Source: Clostridium sp.
GTDB taxonomy: Bacteria; Bacillota; Clostridia; Clostridiales; Clostridiaceae
DNA: 10,519 nucleotides
Reading direction: 5' to 3'
NCBI GenBank assembly: GCA_018372555.1
Contig: JAHAIU010000091.1
Location: 1-10,519 of the forward strand
Part shown: positions 1 to 6,746 of the stretch, one piece after another
Position numbering within the stretch: the first letter of the stretch is position 1
Layout of the letters: each line of letters opens with the position of its first letter
Program-made: the position numbers and the translations under genes
The notes under the pieces: model-generated
What the model saw: only the letters and a program-made list of their open reading frames with translations
What the model was told of the DNA's origin: nothing
Databases searched by the model: none

Positions 1-663
1 GGAGAGTCTTTTGATGTATTAGCGGAAACTATCAAAAAGACTGCTTTTAAAATAACTAGAATGGGACAACTTGTTGCAAAGGAAGCTTCAGAAAGGTTAG
101 GAGTACCATTTGGAATAGTTGACTTATCTCTTGCACCTACACCAGCAGTTGGTGACTCTGTTGCACATATATTAGAGGAAATGGGACTTGAAGTAGTAGG
201 AACTCATGGAACTACAGCAGCTCTAGCTTTACTTAATGATGCAGTTAAAAAAGGTGGAGTTATGGCATGTAGTCATGTTGGAGGATTAAGTGGTGCATTT
301 ATACCAGTTTCTGAGGATGCAGGTATGATAGATGCAGTACTAAATGGATCACTAAACTTAGAAAAGCTAGAAGCAATGACAGCAATATGTTCAGTTGGAC
401 TAGATATGATAGCAGTACCTGGGGATACTCCAGCTGAAACTATAGCAGCCATGATAGCAGATGAATCAGCTATAGGTATGATAAATAATAAAACTACAGC
501 AGTTAGAGTTATACCAGCACCAGGTTGTGAAGTTGGAGACTTAGTAGAGTTTGGTGGATTACTTGGAACAGCTCCAGTAATGCCAGTAAATAAATATTCT
601 TCATCTTTATTTATTCAAAGAGGTGGAAGAATACCAGCACCAATACACTCTTTTAAGAATTAG
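1..663 (+). CDS. UPF0210 / DUF711 (PFL-family) protein, 5'-truncated by the window edge
   Basis: The frame is open from base 1, so the true start lies upstream; an internal Met at 61 should not be taken as the start. The window holds about the last 220 codons. Family members are around 450 residues, so roughly half is present. The Gly/Ala-rich text, with stretches such as CSHVGGLSGAFIPVSEDAGM and the ending FIQRGGRIPAPIHSFKN, is what I recognise as the UPF0210 (DUF711) family, called PFL family for a fold resembling pyruvate formate-lyase. The biochemical role is not established and I do not assign one. In many Firmicutes the gene follows a small ACT-domain (UPF0237) gene; that position is outside this window. 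No signal peptide or membrane segment is visible in the part present, so it is probably cytoplasmic. The stop TAG is followed after 37 bp by the PP2C-like gene, with no obvious terminator between them. Confidence 0.85.
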   Translation, partial: GESFDVLAETIKKTAFKITRMGQLVAKEASERLGVPFGIVDLSLAPTPAVGDSVAHILEEMGLEVVGTHGTTAALALLNDAVKKGGVMACSHVGGLSGAFIPVSEDAGMIDAVLNGSLNLEKLEAMTAICSVGLDMIAVPGDTPAETIAAMIADESAIGMINNKTTAVRVIPAPGCEVGDLVEFGGLLGTAPVMPVNKYSSSLFIQRGGRIPAPIHSFKN

Positions 664-700
664 AAGAATGAAATAAAAATATTTATAGGGGTGAGCTTAT

Positions 701-1546
701 ATGAGAAATATAAAATATCTATCAAAACAAGGAGCTAAAATTAAACCTAATGAAGATAAAATCACTATAATTGATGGGGCTGCTTGGGTATTAGATGGAG
801 CTACAGGAATCACTGGTAAAAGAATAACAGAAAAAGAAACAGATGCCCTTTGGTATGTTGAAAAAATAAATAATTATTTAATAAAGAATATAAATTCTTC
901 TAAGAGTCTTAAAGATATTATGAAATCTGCTATTAGAGAAGTAAAAGAAAGTTATATTACATATGATGGATATAAGAATTTAGATGAAGTAGATTATCCT
1001 TGTGCGGCAATAGCATTGGTAAGATTTAATAATAAAGAATTAGAGTATTATGTAATGGGAGATTGTACTTTAATATATAAAGAAAAAGATGAAAAGGCTG
1101 TAGAAATAGTAGATAAGAGAATAATAGAACTAGAAGAAAGAATATTAAATTCTATGGTAAAGGTATCTAAAGAGAAGGAAGTATCAATTTTAGAAGCGAG
1201 AAGATACTGCGATAATGAAGTGCTTGATGTTAGAAAGATGAAAAATAAGAGTAATGGATATTGGATATTAGAGCTAAATGAAGAGGCTATTGATAATGGA
1301 TTATATGGAAAAATAGCTATATCTAAAGAAGTATCTATTAGTTTAACTTCAGATGGGTTTTCTCAATATTATGATACTTTTAATTTAGCAGAAGGATATT
1401 CCGAATTTATTGATATTGTTAAAGAAACTAATATAGACGATTTATATAATAATTTATATTTAAGTCAAGAGGATGATAGTGAGTGCAATAACTATCCAAG
1501 ACTAAAAAAGAGGGACGACTCAAGTATAGTATATTTTGAAGTATAA
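701..1546 (+). CDS. PP2C-like Ser/Thr protein phosphatase domain protein
   Basis: This 281-residue protein has the spaced acidic motifs of the PP2C (PPM) metal-dependent phosphatase fold: NEDK near residues 17-20, LDGATG at 31-36 (Asp32), YPCAAIALVR at 99-108 where PP2Cs have their conserved small-residue strand, VMGDC at 118-122 (Asp121), LTSDGF at 215-220 (Asp218), and a C-terminal DDSSIVYF (Asp272/273). These acidic residues match the usual Mn/Mg ligands, so activity is plausible. Residues 125-200 form a charged, probably helical insertion. There is no transmembrane segment, signal peptide or fused sensor domain, and no partner kinase is encoded in the window, so the substrate is unknown. 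AGGGGTGA (687-694) sits 6 bp before the ATG. It lies 37 bp after the UPF0210 gene and may be co-transcribed with it. The motifs diverge from PrpC/Stp and from SpoIIE, so this is an orphan subfamily member. The fold is fairly sure; the role is not known. Confidence 0.75.
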   Translation: MRNIKYLSKQGAKIKPNEDKITIIDGAAWVLDGATGITGKRITEKETDALWYVEKINNYLIKNINSSKSLKDIMKSAIREVKESYITYDGYKNLDEVDYPCAAIALVRFNNKELEYYVMGDCTLIYKEKDEKAVEIVDKRIIELEERILNSMVKVSKEKEVSILEARRYCDNEVLDVRKMKNKSNGYWILELNEEAIDNGLYGKIAISKEVSISLTSDGFSQYYDTFNLAEGYSEFIDIVKETNIDDLYNNLYLSQEDDSECNNYPRLKKRDDSSIVYFEV

Positions 1547-1565
1547 TAAAAATTAAAGAATGAAA

Positions 1566-1594
1566 AATTAAGGTAGCCTTTGGCTACCTTAATT
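1566..1594. terminator. Perfect 13-bp hairpin between convergent genes, terminator
   Basis: AATTAAGGTAGCC and GGCTACCTTAATT form a perfect 13-bp stem around a TTT loop. Read on the minus strand, the hairpin runs into a T tract (AATTTTTC), so it should be a good intrinsic terminator for the BusR-like gene. Its stop codon (complement of 1589-1591) lies inside the ascending arm. Read on the plus strand the T run is weak (TTAATTATC), so it may terminate the PP2C gene only partly. It lies 20 bp after the PP2C stop. Confidence 0.85.
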
Positions 1595-2209
1595 ATCTAT
1601 GTAGTTTTTAACATTTTCTAGTACAGAATCATCACCTACATAAACTATAATATCATCAGTATTAATTATAAAATATGGTCCAGGTGATAAGAATAGGTCT
1701 CCATCTCGTTTAACTGCAATAATTGTGGCCTTTGTATTATGCCAGAAGTTTAATTCACCAATGCTTTTGCCTACAGCCACACTGTCTTTTTTAACTATAT
1801 TTTCAAAAGGAATAATAGAACCAACATTTCTAAGTTGAGTGGCAAATTCTATAATTGATGTAATATTTTTTTCAAGTTTATTATCAATTTCTTTTCTCAT
1901 TTTAATTAAATCAAAGGTTTCATTATTTAAATTCGTAAAATCTGACTTAGTCTTAAATTTATATAAAAATTCTTTTGCTGCATTCTTATTATTAATTATA
2001 ATACCACTTTTTTCATTTACAGTAACAACATTCATATCCTTAAGTAAAGCTAAAGATCTTCTTATTGTCTCTGGAGAAACATTGTAAATACTTACTAAAG
2101 TAGTTCTTCCAGTGATTTTTTCGCCTTCAAGGAATTCATTATTTATTATTCTATGAGCAATATCAACTGCAATTTTAATATAGTTTGGTGTCTTAGTTTG
2201 TTTAGACAA
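1589..2209 (-). CDS. GntR-family regulator with C-terminal RCK_C (TrkA_C) domain, BusR-like
   Basis: This 206-residue protein has an N-terminal GntR-type winged helix (about residues 7-75, with the recognition region VSPETIRRSLALLKDMNVV), a helical linker (about 90-125) and a C-terminal RCK_C/TrkA_C domain (about 126-206: SVAVGKSIGELNFWHNTKATIIAVKRDG, then SPGPYFIINTDDIIVYVGD). This order and length match BusR, a repressor of the glycine-betaine transporter busAB in Lactococcus and Streptococcus that binds c-di-AMP through its RCK_C domain. Binding of c-di-AMP here is inferred from the architecture. No busA or other transporter gene adjoins it; instead it diverges from helD. The start is a TTG (complement of 2207-2209) behind a good AAGGAG; no ATG lies in frame just upstream. 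It ends in a strong intrinsic terminator. It is probably a cytoplasmic dimer or higher oligomer. The target genes are unknown; autoregulation and control of helD from the shared 404-bp region are possibilities only. Confidence 0.82.
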   Translation of the reverse strand: MSKQTKTPNYIKIAVDIAHRIINNEFLEGEKITGRTTLVSIYNVSPETIRRSLALLKDMNVVTVNEKSGIIINNKNAAKEFLYKFKTKSDFTNLNNETFDLIKMRKEIDNKLEKNITSIIEFATQLRNVGSIIPFENIVKKDSVAVGKSIGELNFWHNTKATIIAVKRDGDLFLSPGPYFIINTDDIIVYVGDDSVLENVKNYIDN

Positions 2210-2218
2210 AATTAACCA

Positions 2219-2224
2219 CTCCTT
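2219..2224 (-). promoter_or_regulatory. Ribosome binding site that fixes a TTG start
   Basis: On the minus strand AAGGAG lies 9 nt before TTG TCT AAA. This is the only good Shine-Dalgarno near the 5' end of the BusR-like frame and supports TTG as the real start, which keeps the N-terminal tail that leads into the winged helix. Confidence 0.65.
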
Positions 2225-2384
2225 TACAATAAGAATTCTAACATACTAAATAAGTAAAATCAGCAAATTTCGTAATATAATTTAACTTTTGTATTAAAAA
2301 CTTTTAGAATAATAATGTTAAATATAGTAGATAATTTTAATAAAGTAAATAATGGCAATTTATATAGAGAAATCTTTAATCACA

Positions 2385-2413
2385 TTGAATTTAAATTTTA
2401 CATAGCCTATAAT
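2385..2413 (+). promoter_or_regulatory. Sigma-A promoter for helD
   Basis: TTGAAT (2385-2390) and a perfect TATAAT (2408-2413) are separated by exactly 17 bp. This is the best vegetative promoter in the window. Transcription would start near 2420, about 194 nt upstream of the helD ATG. Confidence 0.7.
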
Positions 2414-2613
2414 TGAATTAACTATATTTTAATTAATATTAGATATAAGTTTTATAATGTTAAAGCTATAAAATATATTACATTTTAATATATAGTTTAA
2501 TTTTAAAAATAAATTACTAAAAGTTATATTGCATAGAAACTATTAGTTTTAAAGATTAATTAATTTTAAATTATTTATTACAACTTATAGTAGTTGGAAA
2601 TAGAGGTACAAGG

Positions 2614-4896
2614 ATGGAGAAGGAAGGTTTAATCTTAGAAAGAAAAATTTTGAAAAATAAAAGAGAGAAGATAAATGAAGAGCTTTTAGAAAAAAGGAAA
2701 AGTTATGATTTTATCGAGAAAAAACTTAGGGCTTTAACTAAGGAAGCAAAAGGAAACTATAATGAAGAGAAAGAAACTACTGAAAAAATTAGTTCTTTTT
2801 TAAAAAAAGATATTCAAAATTACGAAGAAGCTGCTATGGCACCTTATTTTGGTAGAGTTGATTTTAGAGAAGCAAAAGGTCAAGAAGAGAGTATTTACAT
2901 TGGAAAACAATCTATTAGTTCTACAAAGGATGGAGAAGAGATAGTGGTAGATTGGAGAACTCCAGTTGCAGATCTTTATTATAGCGGAACAGGTGGATAT
3001 TCTTACTACAAAGCACCTAATGGAATAATTGAAGGAAACCTTTCTTTAAAGAGAAAATTTTTATTTAAGGATAGTAATTTAGAAGAAATATTTGACGAAG
3101 GAATAAATGAAATAATAGTCAAAAGTGGTATAGAAGAAACTGATTTAGTGGATGAATTCTTAAAGATTAATTTAGAGGAGAGTAGGGGGAAGAAGCTAAA
3201 GGAAGTAGTTGCTACCATTCAAAAGGAGCAAAATGAAATTATAAGATGGCCTAAAAATCTTCCTATAATAGTTCAAGGTTCTGCTGGATCAGGAAAAACA
3301 ACAGTTGCATTACATAGACTTGCATACCTAATATACAGGTATTCAGAACTTATAAAAGGTAAAGACATATTAGTTTTAGCTCCAAATAAATTATTTTTAA
3401 ATTATATTTCTGATATACTTCCAAATCTAGGTGTAGAAGAAGTAAATCAAACTACTTTTCAGGAGCTTGTTTCTAAGTTTTTAAAATCAAAATTCAAGGT
3501 TAAAAGTAAGGATGAAAAACTTAGAGAAATAATTGAAAATGAAGATGCTCTAAGAAGTAGGCTTATTATCAATTCCTCTAAAATAAAAGGTACATTATCA
3601 TTTAAAGATATTATTGATAGATATATTGCAATTTTAGAGGGTGCTTCCGTTGACGTAGATAACATTACTATTAGTGGATATACTCTATTTAATAAAAGAG
3701 AAATAGTGAGACTTTATCTAAAGGATTTAAAAAGTTACCCTATTAATAAGAGAAAAGATGAAATAAAAAGGTATTTAAACTTAAAAATAAAAGAAAAAAT
3801 AGAAATACTATGTCTTCAAGTAGATTTAGATTGGGATGGTAAAATTAAAGAGGTAAAAAGAGAGCATGAAGATAGTGGAGAAAGACGTAAAAAACTTATA
3901 GAAATATACTCAGAAAGAGATGCTATAAAGGATAATATAAGGAGTAATTCAAAGAAGGTAATGAATGATTATTTCAAAGCCTGGAGAGGAATTAATTCCA
4001 AAGATATTTATCTAGATTTATTTAAAAATGATGAATTATTTGATATGGCTACTATGGGCAAAATCCCAGAAGAGATATCTAATTATATGAAAGAAGAAGT
4101 GATTTCAAATTATGATAAGGGGATAATAGACGAAGATGATTTAGCACCTATTTTATATATTAATATGTTGCTTGAGGGAATCGATGAAAAGTCTAAGTAT
4201 TCTCATATAGTAGTAGATGAAGCTCAAGATTATAATCCTTTCCAAGTATATTTAATAAATAGATTAACTAAGGGAAATTCATTAACATTAGTTGGAGATA
4301 TAGGTCAGGGGATTTACTATTATAAAGGAATTAGGGACTGGAAGGATATAGTTGATAAAGTTTTTGAAGGAAATGCTACCTATATACAACTTACTCAAAG
4401 CTATAGATCTACAGTAGAAATTATTGAGTTTGCTAATGCATCCTTAGAAGCACAAAAATTAGATTTGAAAAAAGCTAAACCTGTATTAAGACATGGTGAT
4501 ATACCTAAAATTATTAAATGTTCAAATGAAAAAGAGGCAGTCGGAAAAATCCTTACTGTTATTGAGGAGATTATAAATAATGGAAAAAGCAGTATAGGAA
4601 TAATAACTAAGAGTCTAGAAGAAGGAAAAACTTTGGAAAAGATATTAAAAAAGAATAAACTTAAAAATATTTCCTTAGTAAAAGGCAATGAAAAAGAAAA
4701 TAATGATGATATAGTTATAATTCCATCATATTTAACTAAAGGATTAGAATTTGATGCAACAATTATTTATAATCCAAGTAAAGAAAACTATAGTGATACT
4801 TTGTTAGATCAAAGACTTCTATATGTTTCATTAACAAGAGCTCTTCATTATGAATATATAATAGAGATAGATAATCTTTCATCTATGATAAAGTAA
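2614..4896 (+). CDS. helD: HelD, RNA polymerase recycling ATPase (superfamily 1, UvrD-like)
   Basis: HelD binds stalled or post-termination RNA polymerase, pushes arms into the primary and secondary channels, and uses ATP to release the enzyme from nucleic acid. At 760 residues it is close to B. subtilis HelD (774). It starts with a highly charged coiled coil (about 1-65, the part that enters the secondary channel in the family), followed by the family region with GEEIVVDWRTPVADLYY (107-123). SF1 motifs are all visible: Walker A GSAGSGKTT (222-230), Walker B VVDEAQD (533-539), GDIGQGIYYYKGIRDW (561-576), QSYRST (595-600), KGLEFD (709-714) and LYVSLTRA (736-743). The long insertion between motifs Ia and II (about 290-520) is the usual HelD-specific arm. 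AGAGGT lies 6 nt before the ATG. It is a single-gene unit with its own promoter. No catalytic residue is missing. UvrD, PcrA or RecD2 are unlikely given the N-terminal coiled coil and WRTP region. Confidence 0.92.
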   Translation: MEKEGLILERKILKNKREKINEELLEKRKSYDFIEKKLRALTKEAKGNYNEEKETTEKISSFLKKDIQNYEEAAMAPYFGRVDFREAKGQEESIYIGKQSISSTKDGEEIVVDWRTPVADLYYSGTGGYSYYKAPNGIIEGNLSLKRKFLFKDSNLEEIFDEGINEIIVKSGIEETDLVDEFLKINLEESRGKKLKEVVATIQKEQNEIIRWPKNLPIIVQGSAGSGKTTVALHRLAYLIYRYSELIKGKDILVLAPNKLFLNYISDILPNLGVEEVNQTTFQELVSKFLKSKFKVKSKDEKLREIIENEDALRSRLIINSSKIKGTLSFKDIIDRYIAILEGASVDVDNITISGYTLFNKREIVRLYLKDLKSYPINKRKDEIKRYLNLKIKEKIEILCLQVDLDWDGKIKEVKREHEDSGERRKKLIEIYSERDAIKDNIRSNSKKVMNDYFKAWRGINSKDIYLDLFKNDELFDMATMGKIPEEISNYMKEEVISNYDKGIIDEDDLAPILYINMLLEGIDEKSKYSHIVVDEAQDYNPFQVYLINRLTKGNSLTLVGDIGQGIYYYKGIRDWKDIVDKVFEGNATYIQLTQSYRSTVEIIEFANASLEAQKLDLKKAKPVLRHGDIPKIIKCSNEKEAVGKILTVIEEIINNGKSSIGIITKSLEEGKTLEKILKKNKLKNISLVKGNEKENNDDIVIIPSYLTKGLEFDATIIYNPSKENYSDTLLDQRLLYVSLTRALHYEYIIEIDNLSSMIK

Positions 4897-5015
4897 TTTT
4901 TAGCTTCATATGGATTTTTCTTAAAAAGTAGAGAAATAAAATCTTGAGTTTCTGTGAATCAATTTTACGGAGGTCAGTATTCATATGATATCTGAAGCTT
5001 AGAAGAATTAATCCA

Positions 5016-5074
5016 GGCGTATATCAGTGCTTAACTCCCACTTTTAGAAGATGGGAGTATTTGCAATGGTAGCC
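5016..5074. ncRNA. Compound hairpin, unidentified structured RNA or transposon-end remnant
   Basis: Nested pairing is visible: GGC (5016-5018) with GCC (5072-5074); CAGTGC (5025-5030) with GCAATG (5063-5068, one mismatch); ACTCCCA (5034-5040) with TGGGAGT (5052-5058); and CTT (5041-5043) with AAG (5048-5050) across a single bulged A. The element is more GC-rich than the sequence around it. It lies upstream of the flavodiiron promoter, so it is not in that leader unless another promoter exists. I cannot match it to a riboswitch family. The shape, a stop-like region followed by a strong ACTCCCA/TGGGAGT hairpin, reminds me of right ends of IS200/IS605-type elements, but no TnpB remnant could be read next to it. 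The fold is seen; the identity is unknown. Confidence 0.4.
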
Positions 5075-5142
5075 ATAGAATAAATCCATAATATCACAAT
5101 AGTGAAAAAAGTTGAAAAATATACTAAAAAGTCGAAAAAGAA

Positions 5143-5171
5143 TTGTTTGACTAATGAGTTTATGGTAAAAT
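5143..5171 (+). promoter_or_regulatory. Extended -10 promoter for the flavodiiron gene
   Basis: TAAAAT (5166-5171) is preceded directly by TGG, giving an extended -10 (TGnTAAAAT), with a poor -35 TTGTTT (5143-5148) at 17-bp spacing. Transcription would start near 5178, about 38 nt before the ATG. Confidence 0.5.
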
Positions 5172-5215
5172 ATTACTAGTATTACGAAGGACTAATTGAA
5201 GTTGGAGGTAGGTAT

Positions 5216-6388
5216 ATGTTACAGGAAAAGCTAAAGGAAAACATCTATTGGGTTGGTGTTAAAGACCCAGAATTAAAAGTATTTGATATAATAATGGAAA
5301 CGAAAAAAGGAACCACTTACAACTCTTATGTAATTAATGATGAAAAAGTTGCAGTTGTAGATACTGTTAAGACTGGATTTTATGATGAATTTAAAAAGAA
5401 TTTAACTAATGTTATTGGTGATAAAAAAGTAGATTATGTTATAGTTCAGCATACTGAATTAGATCATAGTGGATCATTAATTAATTTGCTTGAAGATTAT
5501 CCAGAAATAAAAATAGTAGGTACTAGAGCTGCAATAACTTATTTAAAAAATATTTTAAATAGGGAATTTGAATATATTGAAGCTAGAGAAGAAATATCAC
5601 TTGGGGAAACTACTTTAAAGTTTATAACAGCTCCAAATCTTCATTGGCCTGATACTATGTTTACTTTTGTAAAAGAAAGAAATATGCTATTTACATGTGA
5701 TTTCACTGGATCACATTATTGTCCAGAAGGAAGTATAATGTCAAGCTTAAATGAAGATTATTTTGCTGAAATGAAATATTACTTTGATTGTATAATGGGA
5801 CCATTTAAAAGATTCGTGTTAATGGGACTTGATAAAATTAAAGGATTAGACTTTGATTGCATTGGGACTAGCCACGGACCGGTTCATATAGAGAATATTG
5901 ATAAGATATTAAATCTATATAAAGAATGGGCTACTGAAGAAAAAGTAGATGATAAAAAGATAGAGATTTTCTATATTACTGCATATGGAAATACAGAAGA
6001 AATGGCTAAATACTTAAAAGAAAAAGTAGAAGAAAAGGGATATAAGGCAGATATAACAGAGATAACTTCTATTCCTTTAGAAGAATGCATAGCAAAGCTT
6101 GAAAAGGCAAAAGGATTTATGATAGGATCTCCTACTATAAATCAAGATGCAGTTAAACCTTCTTGGGATTTATTATCTCTAGTTAGTCCAATAATCAATA
6201 GAGGAAAGGCTGCTTTAGCATTTGGATCCTTTGGATGGAGTGGAGAAGGTGTAAAAATGTTAACAGCAAGACTTAAGGATTTAAAGTTAAAGACTGTAGA
6301 TCCAGGATTATCATTCTGTTTTGTTCCTTCCGATGAAGATTATAAGAAGGCAGATGAAGCAGTAGAAAACTTTATATCATTAATGTAA
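5216..6388 (+). CDS. A-type flavodiiron protein (oxygen and/or nitric oxide reductase)
   Basis: This 390-residue cytoplasmic enzyme reduces O2 to water, or NO to N2O, protecting anaerobes. The N-terminal metallo-beta-lactamase-like domain (about 1-245) has a complete diiron ligand set: His79, Glu81 and Asp83 in HTELDHSG, His143 in LHWPDTMF, Asp162 in TCDFTGSHY, and His220 in GTSHGP. The C-terminal flavodoxin domain (about 248-390) binds FMN, with the phosphate loop TAYGNTEE (255-262), then GSPTIN and FGSFGWSGEG. The two-domain length is that of class A proteins such as clostridial FprA; there is no fused rubredoxin or NADH-oxidoreductase domain, so electrons must come from a separate rubredoxin or flavoprotein not encoded nearby. 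It appears monocistronic: own promoter upstream, terminator hairpin downstream. Which of O2 or NO is the preferred substrate cannot be read from the sequence. FprA is the usual name in clostridia; I leave the symbol open because several paralogues often occur. Confidence 0.93.
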   Translation: MLQEKLKENIYWVGVKDPELKVFDIIMETKKGTTYNSYVINDEKVAVVDTVKTGFYDEFKKNLTNVIGDKKVDYVIVQHTELDHSGSLINLLEDYPEIKIVGTRAAITYLKNILNREFEYIEAREEISLGETTLKFITAPNLHWPDTMFTFVKERNMLFTCDFTGSHYCPEGSIMSSLNEDYFAEMKYYFDCIMGPFKRFVLMGLDKIKGLDFDCIGTSHGPVHIENIDKILNLYKEWATEEKVDDKKIEIFYITAYGNTEEMAKYLKEKVEEKGYKADITEITSIPLEECIAKLEKAKGFMIGSPTINQDAVKPSWDLLSLVSPIINRGKAALAFGSFGWSGEGVKMLTARLKDLKLKTVDPGLSFCFVPSDEDYKKADEAVENFISLM

Positions 6389-6463
6389 TTAAAAATAGCA
6401 AAAAGGTAACTAAGAAATAAGTATAGCTATAGAATATAAAGATTAATAATAAGTTAGAATTAT

Positions 6464-6511
6464 AGGAGCTATTGTTTTAGTGGATTAAAATCCTCTAAAG
6501 CAATGGCTCTT
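6464..6511 (+). terminator. Long hairpin terminator after the flavodiiron gene
   Basis: The arms 6464-6484 and 6491-6511 pair over 21 positions with a 6-nt loop (TTAAAA). There is one T-T mismatch and three G-U pairs. The stem is followed by a moderately T-rich stretch (TATTTGTATTT). It lies 75 bp after the stop codon. The G-U pairs make the hairpin stronger for plus-strand RNA than for the opposite strand. Confidence 0.65.
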
Positions 6512-6732
6512 ATTTGTATTTAAGTAATTTGGAACAAGTTACTAAATTAATTCTTTCATTTTTAATTCTTCATTTTTTTATGGTATGAGTTTTTAGTAGT
6601 ATTCATATAATAGACTATATTTATGGTAATTAATTTATTTTTCTATTCCCTAATATGGATTATAAGAATATTTATATAGTAAATAAATTAATAAAGGGGG
6701 GACTGCTTTTTTTGAATTGCTAAGTCAATTTG

Positions 6733-6740
6733 AAGGTAGG
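6733..6740 (+). promoter_or_regulatory. Ribosome binding site favouring the ATG start at 6747
   Basis: AAGGTAGG ends 6 nt before ATG ATT AGA AAA. A TTG in the same frame at 6717 would add ten residues, but its nearest Shine-Dalgarno-like run ends at 6701, 15 nt away, which is too far. The ATG start is therefore preferred. Confidence 0.55.
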
Positions 6741-6746
6741 AATATT

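Larger units (their letters stand above)
2210..2613. other. AT-rich divergent intergenic region between the BusR-like gene and helD
   Basis: These 404 bp hold no credible coding sequence. They contain the RBS of the BusR-like gene at the left, a near-consensus sigma-A promoter pointing right (2385-2413), and the helD RBS AGAGGT (2602-2607). From that promoter the helD mRNA would have a 5' leader of about 190 nt, extremely AT-rich, in which I see no stable hairpin or known riboswitch. A small inverted repeat TACT-N5-AGTA (2244-2256) lies about 35 bp upstream of the regulator start, but is too short to call an operator. No clear promoter for the minus-strand gene was found. Confidence 0.7.
4897..5215. 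other. Intergenic region between helD and the flavodiiron gene
   Basis: These 319 bp carry no convincing open frame. They hold a structured element with a compound hairpin (5016-5074) and the promoter and RBS of the flavodiiron gene (5143-5209; GGAGGT at 5204-5209, 6 nt before the ATG). No strong intrinsic terminator was seen directly after helD; a short TTTTTCTTAAAAA dyad near 4915-4927 is too weak to call. Confidence 0.6.
6389..6746. other. Intergenic region between the flavodiiron and Lon-like genes
   Basis: Apart from the hairpin at 6464-6511, the stretch holds a T-rich copy of a degenerate repeat (about 6549-6580; the reverse complement reads like AATGAAGAATTAAAAATGAA) and a perfect TATAAT (6606-6611) with no good -35, a possible promoter for the Lon-like gene. 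AAAGGGGGG (6693-6701) resembles a ribosome binding site, but no suitably spaced start codon in the Lon frame follows it. Confidence 0.45.

Noticed and set aside
1839..2087. Open frame on the plus strand antisense to the BusR-like gene
   Set aside because: It is hydrophobic text produced by reading AT-rich coding DNA backwards, has no ribosome binding site, and lies inside a well-supported gene on the other strand.
2244..2256. TACT-N5-AGTA inverted repeat as an operator of the BusR-like regulator
   Set aside because: The half-sites are only four bases and such dyads are expected by chance in DNA this AT-rich; it was not called as a feature.
3006..4688. Three open frames on the minus strand within helD
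   Set aside because: They are Ser/Ile/Phe-rich shadows of the helD codons with no RBS or family resemblance.
5016..5074. Known riboswitch in the flavodiiron leader (for example c-di-GMP or FMN)
   Set aside because: No diagnostic core sequence of these classes is present, and the apparent promoter at 5143-5171 lies downstream of the element.
6717..6746. TTG at 6717 as the start of the Lon-like protein
   Set aside because: The nearest Shine-Dalgarno-like run is about 15 nt away, while the ATG at 6747 has AAGGTAGG at a good distance.
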